Below, in pieces: positions 6,143 through 10,967 of a stretch of 10,967 bases of DNA. Below the pieces are notes generated by a model. The model saw only the letters and a list, made by a program, of their open reading frames with translations, was not told the DNA's origin and did no database searches. The first letter of the stretch is position 1. Each line of letters starts with the position of its first letter. The stretch comes from Cyclobacteriaceae bacterium (GTDB lineage: Bacteria > Bacteroidota > Bacteroidia > Cytophagales > Cyclobacteriaceae), in assembly GCA_028279155.1 (NCBI GenBank), contig JANQST010000119.1:1-10967 (forward strand). The letters run 5' to 3'. The position numbers and the translations under genes were made by a program.

Positions 6143-6622
6143 TTATGATTCCCAGGGAAAAGTAATCCAGCCTGCGTCTTTTGGAATTTGTTGCCAGATA
6201 AAATCGGGACTGAATATGCTACCTTCTTTATGATACAACGTCAGTGTATATACCTTATGACCTCTTTCCTTGTAGATTTTGTGTAGGTCAGCGAAAGTCT
6301 CTCCGGAGTCGGAAATGTCATCGACAATTAAAATTGCGGGTTTCCCAGGAAGCCTTTGTTCTTTATCGATAATAGATTGGAGATCCGGAAGCTGATCGTC
6401 ATAGAATTTGTTATCCCCTTTCCCTGTATGGGACGAATAAGAAACAGGAATGGTAGGAATATCGAGTATGTGCGAAATAACTACCGCCGGGGGAAGCCCA
6501 CCACGAGTTACACCGACAACATAATTGATATTCAATTGCTTATTGCTTATTTCACTTGCTAATGCTTGACAAGCGTTTTTTATATCTGACCAATTTGGTG
6601 TGAGTAGTGGCTCCATTTTCAT
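6143..6622 (-). CDS. Type I phosphoribosyltransferase, Gpt (xanthine-guanine PRTase)-like
   Basis: A cytoplasmic purine-salvage type enzyme that would transfer the phosphoribosyl group of PRPP to a purine base. With ATG 6622 it has 159 residues, close to E. coli Gpt. Visible motifs are VGVTRGGLPPAVVISHIL (about 36-52), equivalent to the SRGGL PPi-binding loop of Gpt, and the PRPP-binding loop ILIVDDISDSGETF (97-110). The C-terminus, PDFIWQQIPKDAGWITFPW, resembles the E. coli Gpt ending in which an Ile-Pro and a final Trp contact the base. The frame also extends to TTG 6637, and another ATG lies at 6616; ATG 6622 is preferred but no Shine-Dalgarno sequence decides it. It is the last gene of a minus-strand cluster, 50 nt after the NTF2-like gene, and is convergent with the second lipoprotein gene. 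Base specificity is not provable here. Confidence 0.85.
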   Translation of the reverse strand: MKMEPLLTPNWSDIKNACQALASEISNKQLNINYVVGVTRGGLPPAVVISHILDIPTIPVSYSSHTGKGDNKFYDDQLPDLQSIIDKEQRLPGKPAILIVDDISDSGETFADLHKIYKERGHKVYTLTLYHKEGSIFSPDFIWQQIPKDAGWITFPWES

Positions 6623-6643
6623 AAGAATAGCCGGCAAAACTAC

Positions 6644-6663
6644 TCACAAAATGTAATTTGTGA
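6644..6663. repeat. Inverted repeat between NTF2-like and PRTase genes
   Basis: TCACAAA (6644-6650) and TTTGTGA (6657-6663) are perfect 7-bp arms around ATGTAA, in the 50-nt gap just upstream of the PRTase start. It could be an operator or a weak processing/termination hairpin for the upstream minus-strand gene. No T-run follows it in the minus direction, so a classical terminator is unlikely. Confidence 0.35.
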
Positions 6664-6672
6664 CTTACGATG

Positions 6673-7191
6673 TTACTTAGGTAAGTACTTTTCAGGAATC
6701 GGATTATCCTCACGTTCACCTGTCCAGTATATGTTAAGAATCCACCATCTATCCCCATCATTCATGAGTTGAATACTGTTGATTCCTCGTGTAAATGGCT
6801 CCTTATCGGTTGATGTGCGATAAGATTCATACGTGCTGAACACATGGGTGACGGATCCAAAAGTTTCCGTAACCCGATAAATCTCTTTTTCAAAGAATCC
6901 CTTGGTTTCCAGTGTTTCACCTGAGGTCTCGATATAACCTGCCGGGGTCATCTTGCGATAACTAACTTTCCCATCATTATAAGGTCCTGAAGGGATCAAT
7001 TGAGCATCAGCTGTGAATAAGAATTTGAACAATTCCCAGTCTCGCTTTTCTCCGGCATCTCCGGAAATAACTGCATACAATGTCTCAATCGTGCTGTCAA
7101 GTGTTTGTACTTTTTTCAGGTATTCGGCCTCTTGAGCAAAACCTGCCTGAACACATAGTGAAATAATCAATAGGATCGATAATCGTGTCAT
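6673..7191 (-). CDS. Secreted NTF2-like (SnoaL/DUF4440-type) protein
   Basis: A 172-residue exported protein. Residues 1-19 are a Sec signal peptide (LSILLIISLCVQAGFA, cleavage likely before QEAE). The mature part fits the NTF2-like fold. It opens with a helix and an ETLYAVISGDAGEKRDWELFKFLF segment (cut short here: D-W-E-L-F-K), where this family places its site on the first helices. Then come DAQLIPSGP, a central strand pair around RVTETFGSVTHVFSTYESYR, and a C-terminal WWILNIYWTGE strand typical of SnoaL-like proteins. Such proteins include enzymes, ligand binders and many of unknown function; nothing in the sequence selects one. It starts 23 nt after the stop of the GGT-like lipoprotein gene and is probably cotranscribed with it. 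ATG 7191 gives a clean signal peptide. Confidence 0.75.
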   Translation of the reverse strand: MTRLSILLIISLCVQAGFAQEAEYLKKVQTLDSTIETLYAVISGDAGEKRDWELFKFLFTADAQLIPSGPYNDGKVSYRKMTPAGYIETSGETLETKGFFEKEIYRVTETFGSVTHVFSTYESYRTSTDKEPFTRGINSIQLMNDGDRWWILNIYWTGEREDNPIPEKYLPK

Positions 7192-7214
7192 AATCTAAAT
7201 TTTGTAATTTTTTT

Positions 7215-8816
7215 TTAGTTCTTAATTCGTAATTCTTCACTAGTTCCTTCCCAATCCGGATCAGCACCTCCAATCCATGTTCGGGAAGCTTCATCATAGT
7301 GAACCGCATGAACCCGTCCAAAAGCTCCTGTTCGATCAACTTCTACCACATCCAAACCCATTCCATTAAGTTCATCAATATCTGAGGTATTCCATGTAGT
7401 ACCTTCATGCATTTCAATAAGAACGGCTGTATCAACAGAATGCACACGACCAGCTGCCAATGCCTGAGAGAGATTCATATTCCGATCGATCATTCGGCTA
7501 ATGGTCTGTACGATGGCAGTTGGAATTCTACTACCACCTGCAGCTCCTAGTACAAGATATGGAGTTCCATTTTTGGTGATGATAGTGGGAGAGATATGGG
7601 ATGAGGCTCTTTGTCCACCTTTGAAATCTCCAAGATAACCGCCCAGGGTCGTAGCATAGATAAAACCAAGTCCCAGGGAAGCCACCTTGGAACCCATGTT
7701 TGGTCCCACTGTTTGGGTAATTGCTATCATATTTCCGTCTTTATCTGCCACAGAAAAATGAGTGGTATGACCATCTTTTACCATCCAATCTTCTGTAGCC
7801 ATTGCAACCGTTTTGGTTATGGAAGCTTTGATGCTATCCGCCTTGTTCTTGGCGTACTCCTTGGATGTAAAGAGATCTGCCATTTCCTTACTATCTTGTT
7901 TCCTTCGATCCTTGTAGGCCCATGTGTTCGCTTGAAAAAATCCATTGCCCCATTCTGCTTCTGAATATTCGTTCATCGGAAAATTTTCCATGATATGAAG
8001 CATCTGGATGGTAATGGCACCATAAGAAGGAATCCATAAGCTACTCAAGTCATAGCCTCTGTAGCTTCCGGTTACAATTTTTGATTCATGTGCTTCATAA
8101 GCAGCAAGCGATTCCATATCAAGATAACCACCGTTGGCCTGAACATCCGCTACCATTTTCTCTGCGATTTCCCCTTTGTAGAAAACATCGGCCCCCTGTT
8201 CAGCAACAAGTTTTAAGGTTTTGGCCAGATCTTTTTGAACCAAAATTTGTCCCGCCAAGTAAGTAGTATCTCCATTCAAAAAGTATTGAGAAGTTCCCTC
8301 ATAATTTCTAATGTGATCAATAGCGGCTGCATGTCTTCTTGCGGCCATCGGCAATAACTTGTATCCATTTTCTGCATAATCAATTGCAGGAGCCATTACT
8401 GTTGCCAAATCCATTGTTCCATGTTTTTCAAGAAGTGTGGTAAGCCCTTTGACAACCCCAGGTACTCCAATCGTTGGATATCCATTCCTGGATTGTGTTG
8501 CAGTAGTCGGATCATAGGAGAGAGGGGCCTGGGTGGTCGCATCGATTCCACTGATGGTGCCATCACTTTTCCTGAAAATTGCCTGGAATCGACCACCTAG
8601 ACTGTTCATACTTTGCTCAACGACTGCAATAGCAAATCCTGTAGCAACCGCAGCATCAATGGCATTGCCACCCTTTTCCAAGATGGAAAGTCCGGCTTTG
8701 GTAGCAAGGGGATGAGCAGAAGAGACAACGCTGTTCTTTGCAAAGCTTTGTTCTTTAGTTTGGCAAGAAATGAGTAGGAGTAGGAACAAAATAGGCCATT
8801 TTGAAAGATAGTTCAT
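7215..8816 (-). CDS. Gamma-glutamyltransferase-fold Ntn-hydrolase lipoprotein with altered substrate pocket
   Basis: A 533-residue member of the GGT family, made as a proenzyme that cuts itself before the catalytic threonine. Residues 1-17 are a lipoprotein signal (lipobox L15-I16-S17, C18), so it is membrane anchored in the periplasm or at the surface. The large-subunit region shows AGLSILEKGGNAIDAAVA (41-58) and the IGVPGVVKGL block (116-125). The small subunit should begin at T351 in TTHFSVADKDGN, matching E. coli T391. The Ser pair S405-S406 and the oxyanion glycines G427-G428 (GAAGGSR) are present. Compared from memory with E. coli GGT, three residues holding the gamma-glutamyl group are replaced: R114 by T94 (DATTQAP for DFREMAP), N411 by G371 and D433 by G393. 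Autoprocessing is likely, but classical glutathione cleavage is doubtful. It is the first gene of a likely three-gene minus-strand cluster. Confidence 0.9.
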   Translation of the reverse strand: MNYLSKWPILFLLLLISCQTKEQSFAKNSVVSSAHPLATKAGLSILEKGGNAIDAAVATGFAIAVVEQSMNSLGGRFQAIFRKSDGTISGIDATTQAPLSYDPTTATQSRNGYPTIGVPGVVKGLTTLLEKHGTMDLATVMAPAIDYAENGYKLLPMAARRHAAAIDHIRNYEGTSQYFLNGDTTYLAGQILVQKDLAKTLKLVAEQGADVFYKGEIAEKMVADVQANGGYLDMESLAAYEAHESKIVTGSYRGYDLSSLWIPSYGAITIQMLHIMENFPMNEYSEAEWGNGFFQANTWAYKDRRKQDSKEMADLFTSKEYAKNKADSIKASITKTVAMATEDWMVKDGHTTHFSVADKDGNMIAITQTVGPNMGSKVASLGLGFIYATTLGGYLGDFKGGQRASSHISPTIITKNGTPYLVLGAAGGSRIPTAIVQTISRMIDRNMNLSQALAAGRVHSVDTAVLIEMHEGTTWNTSDIDELNGMGLDVVEVDRTGAFGRVHAVHYDEASRTWIGGADPDWEGTSEELRIKN

Positions 8817-8886
8817 AATTAAGTGGTTAAGTCTAGGATGTACAATTTAGGCAAATTGCGGATAGCTTTAATCAAATAATCTGCCG

Positions 8887-9360
8887 ATGGATCTTTTTGG
8901 TTTAAATGGTGCTGAATTCAGCGAGGATCGAAAGTACAGGTATGCATTGTGGCGTGTATGGGATCAGAAAAAACCAAAAGTGATGGTTATTGGTCTCAAC
9001 CCATCTAATGCAGATGAATCAGTAGATGATCCAACAATACGGAGAGTACGGCAGCTGGCTGCATCCTGGGGTTTCGGTGGTATCTATATGTTGAATCTTT
9101 TTGCCTGGATTACTCCTTTCCCGGCAGAGTTGGAGAAATGTCCTGATCCCATCGGTGACAACAATGGTAAGTTGGAAGAATATGCTTCAAAATGTAGTGA
9201 AGTGGTGTTTGCCTGGGGAGTCAACGAGGTAAATGGACGTGATGAATTTGTCTTACGTCGTTTTTCTAACGCGAAATGTATAGCCAAAAACTTGGATGGT
9301 ACTCCGAAACATCCACTTTATGTGAAGAAAGATGCGCAGCTGGAAGCCTTCAGGTCATAA
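8887..9360 (+). CDS. DUF1643 family protein
   Basis: A 157-residue cytoplasmic protein of the DUF1643 family, function unknown. Characteristic blocks are present in the family order: FSEDRKYRYALWRVW near the N-terminus (11-25), VIGLNPSNADE (34-44), DDPTIRRV (47-54), GGIYMLNLFAW (64-74), VVFAWGVN (106-113) and a C-terminal DGTPKHPLY (137-145). Length is normal for the family. It is divergent from the GGT-like gene (70 bp apart) and convergent with the AIM24-family gene (17 bp between stops). No signal peptide or membrane segment is present, and no Shine-Dalgarno sequence is evident before ATG 8887. The asparagine/aspartate-rich conserved blocks suggest an enzyme or nucleotide-binding role, but I cannot name one. 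Confidence 0.9.
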   Translation: MDLFGLNGAEFSEDRKYRYALWRVWDQKKPKVMVIGLNPSNADESVDDPTIRRVRQLAASWGFGGIYMLNLFAWITPFPAELEKCPDPIGDNNGKLEEYASKCSEVVFAWGVNEVNGRDEFVLRRFSNAKCIAKNLDGTPKHPLYVKKDAQLEAFRS

Positions 9361-9377
9361 CCATAAGCCCAAGCGTA

Positions 9378-10166
9378 CTAATCTCCGTCAATCAACCTCC
9401 CGATTCCACCAAGAATCGATCCTTCCCCTTTGGATGATCCACCCATCTTGGGTGCATGTTGTATGACACGATCTGCGAGCCTTGAAAATGGTAAACTTTG
9501 AAGGTAAACAGTTCCTGTTCCTTGTAAAGTGGCAAGAAATAAGCCTTCACCACCAAAAAACATGGATTTCAAGTTCCCCGCTCGTTCAATGCTGTATTCC
9601 AGCCCCTGATCGAATGCGACAATACAACCAGTATCGATCAGCAGTGATTCATTATTAAGCTCTTTCTTCACAATGGTTCCACCGGCATGAAGAAACGCCA
9701 AGCCATCGCCTCGTAATTTTTGTAGAATAAAACCTTCACCGCCAAAAAAACCAGCACCGAGTCGTTTGGTGAAAGCGATGGTTACTTCCGTTCCTTTTGC
9801 AGCACAGAGAAAGGCATCTTTCTGACAAATGATTTCACCGCCAACAGTCGAAAGGTCTACTGGTATTATTTTACCTGGGTAGGGAGCCGCAAAAGCCACT
9901 TCTTTTTTCCCGGCGACTGTATTGGTAAAATGTGTCATGAAAATAGATTCACCGGTAAGTGCACGTTTGCCAACATCCAACAATTTTCCAAATACACTTT
10001 TGTCAGGATTTGATCCGTCACCCATTTTTGCTTCAAAGGTGATTCCGCGATCCATCCAGTTCATTGCTCCCGCTTCTGCTATCACAGTTTCTTGTGGATC
10101 TAACTGGATGGAGACGACCTGCATGTCATCTCCGGTAATGGTGTAGTCTATTTCGTGTGAATTCAT
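9378..10166 (-). CDS. AIM24 / TIGR00266-family protein
   Basis: A 262-residue protein of the AIM24 family (named after a yeast mitochondrial protein), widespread in bacteria with no settled biochemical role. Family blocks are VVSIQLDPQETVIAEAGAMNWMD (positions 17-39), GESIFMTHFTN (72-82), PYPGKIIPVDL (95-105), QKDAFLCAA (115-123) and AFDQGLEYS (184-192). A glycine-rich turn, FFGGEG, occurs twice (140-145 and 203-208), 63 residues apart, with similar flanks. This reflects the internal pseudo-symmetry of the beta-structured fold. The C-terminus is Gly/Ser-rich. There is no signal peptide. It is convergent with the DUF1643 gene and divergent from cutC. ATG 10166 gives the expected family N-terminus. 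Confidence 0.9.
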   Translation of the reverse strand: MNSHEIDYTITGDDMQVVSIQLDPQETVIAEAGAMNWMDRGITFEAKMGDGSNPDKSVFGKLLDVGKRALTGESIFMTHFTNTVAGKKEVAFAAPYPGKIIPVDLSTVGGEIICQKDAFLCAAKGTEVTIAFTKRLGAGFFGGEGFILQKLRGDGLAFLHAGGTIVKKELNNESLLIDTGCIVAFDQGLEYSIERAGNLKSMFFGGEGLFLATLQGTGTVYLQSLPFSRLADRVIQHAPKMGGSSKGEGSILGGIGRLIDGD

Positions 10167-10184
10167 ATGTTAATTCGTCAATTA

Positions 10185-10201
10185 CTAAATGCTAATTTAG
10201 C
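10185..10201. repeat. Overlapping short palindromes in the AIM24/cutC divergent region
   Basis: CTAAAT-GCTA-ATTTAG (10185-10200) is a perfect 6-bp inverted repeat, overlapped by GCTAA-T-TTAGC (10191-10201). It lies midway in the 70-bp region between divergent starts, where an operator would be expected, but short AT-rich dyads also arise by chance. Confidence 0.25.
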
Positions 10202-10236
10202 TGAACTGGAATTTTTCATATAGGTTTCAAAATTTG

Positions 10237-10953
10237 ATGAACCAAACAGAAAATATGGTTGAACTTGAGGCATGTGTCGAATCCTATTCGGAAGCCGAAG
10301 TTGCTTCGCAGCATCAACTAAAGCGCATCGAGCTTTGTAGTGGGCTGGACGTTGGTGGACTTACGCCAAGTGCTGGATTGATCGAGAAATGTGCAGTATT
10401 GCCTGGCATTGAGACTCACGTCCTTATCCGACCCAGACCTGGAGATTTTCAATACAACGCTGAAGAATTGACAATAATGAAACGGGATATTGAACTAGCC
10501 GCTAAATGTGGAGCTCAAGGAGTGGTGTTTGGTATTCTCGATGGTAAAGTATCGTTGAATAAAGATGCCAATAAGGAGCTATTGCAATTCAGCAAGTCTT
10601 TTGGTTTGGAGGTCATATTTCATAGAGCTTTTGACGTATGTAAGGAGGCACAAAAAGTACTTGATCAATTAATTGAACTAGGGTTTGATCGGTTGCTCAC
10701 TTCAGGGCAGGCCAAGACTGCAATAGAAGGAATAGAAGTCATTCAGAATCTAGTATCTCAAGCAAAAGGAAAAATTCAGGTCATGGCTGGAAGCGGTGTT
10801 AATTCCAAAAATGCGAAGGAACTAGTCGAAGTTGGTCTTGATTCTCTACACTTTTCCATTAGAAAGTCACTGAAACAAGAAGGACTCGGAATGGGAAATT
10901 CCTACAGACCAGATGTTGAAAAGTTGATCAATATAAAATCTGTCATTAAGTAA
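10237..10953 (+). CDS. cutC: CutC family protein (copper homeostasis)
   Basis: A 238-residue cytoplasmic TIM-barrel protein of the CutC family. Conserved blocks match E. coli CutC in order: LEACVES (10-16), RIELCSGLDVGGLTPS (30-45), IRPRPGDFQY (64-73), VVFGILD (96-102), VIFHRAFDVC (126-135), DRLLTSGQ (151-158) and VMAGSGV (182-188). The family was named for copper tolerance in E. coli, but a direct copper-transport role is disputed; an enzyme or metal-binding role is possible. The frame extends back to a TTG at 10234; ATG 10237 is used here. A later ATG at 10255 (MVELEACVES) aligns better with the E. coli N-terminus (MALLEICCYS) and may be the true start. It is divergent from the AIM24-family gene. 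Only 14 bp remain after its stop. Confidence 0.93.
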   Translation: MNQTENMVELEACVESYSEAEVASQHQLKRIELCSGLDVGGLTPSAGLIEKCAVLPGIETHVLIRPRPGDFQYNAEELTIMKRDIELAAKCGAQGVVFGILDGKVSLNKDANKELLQFSKSFGLEVIFHRAFDVCKEAQKVLDQLIELGFDRLLTSGQAKTAIEGIEVIQNLVSQAKGKIQVMAGSGVNSKNAKELVEVGLDSLHFSIRKSLKQEGLGMGNSYRPDVEKLINIKSVIK

Positions 10954-10967
10954 ATTTTTTTACTCAT

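Noticed and set aside
6623..6637. TTG start for the PRTase at 6637
   Set aside because: Two in-frame ATGs follow within 21 nt, and the extra five residues have no counterpart in Gpt.
7202..7214. T-run between the GGT-like and NTF2-like genes as a terminator
   Set aside because: In the minus (coding) direction it is an A-run and no stem precedes it; it looks like an A-rich leader typical of Bacteroidota starts.
10196..10228. TTTA...TAGGTTTC as a housekeeping promoter for cutC
   Set aside because: Both boxes are one base from consensus and the predicted start would fall almost on ATG 10237. It is acceptable only if translation begins at 10255, so it was not listed as a feature.

Overview
The window looks like chromosomal DNA of a Bacteroidota bacterium, most likely a marine or free-living Cytophagales-type organism. 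The phylum call rests on several points. A FecI-like sigma factor, a FecR anti-sigma factor with a C-terminal DUF4974-type segment, and a TonB-dependent receptor with STN and carboxypeptidase-regulatory-like domains stand in the usual Bacteroidota order. There are several lipoproteins, two with acidic residues just after the lipid-anchored Cys. Starts mostly lack a clear Shine-Dalgarno sequence and sit behind A/T-rich leaders, and the DNA is moderately AT-rich. The genus cannot be fixed from sequence reading alone.

Left part (1-3232, minus strand): a cell-surface signalling operon read right to left. It encodes an ECF sigma factor, a single-pass FecR-type anti-sigma factor, and, 3 nt after the FecR stop, a TonB-dependent transducer that runs off the left edge. 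By analogy with FecA/FecR/FecI, ligand uptake by the receptor would be passed through its STN domain to FecR and then to the sigma factor.

Middle part (3233-6125, plus strand): a 163 bp divergent region with a G-rich ECF-promoter-like element facing right, then two predicted surface lipoproteins. Both carry tandem PKD-like repeats of about 88 residues with exactly four cysteines each, five copies in the first protein and two in the second. The second also has an N-terminal region made of a duplicated block of about 85 residues. A strong intrinsic terminator and an inverted repeat lie between the two genes. The divergent layout suggests the lipoproteins are targets or partners of the signalling operon. 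This is the most novel-looking unit in the window.

Right part (6143-10967): housekeeping and accessory genes. A minus-strand cluster encodes a gamma-glutamyltransferase-fold lipoprotein, a secreted NTF2-like protein and a Gpt-like phosphoribosyltransferase. The transferase keeps its autoprocessing and catalytic residues but lacks the residues that bind the gamma-glutamyl group. Then come a DUF1643 protein (plus), an AIM24-family protein (minus) and CutC (plus). No rRNA, tRNA, CRISPR array, insertion sequence or phage gene was seen. No gene-free stretch exceeds 300 bases.
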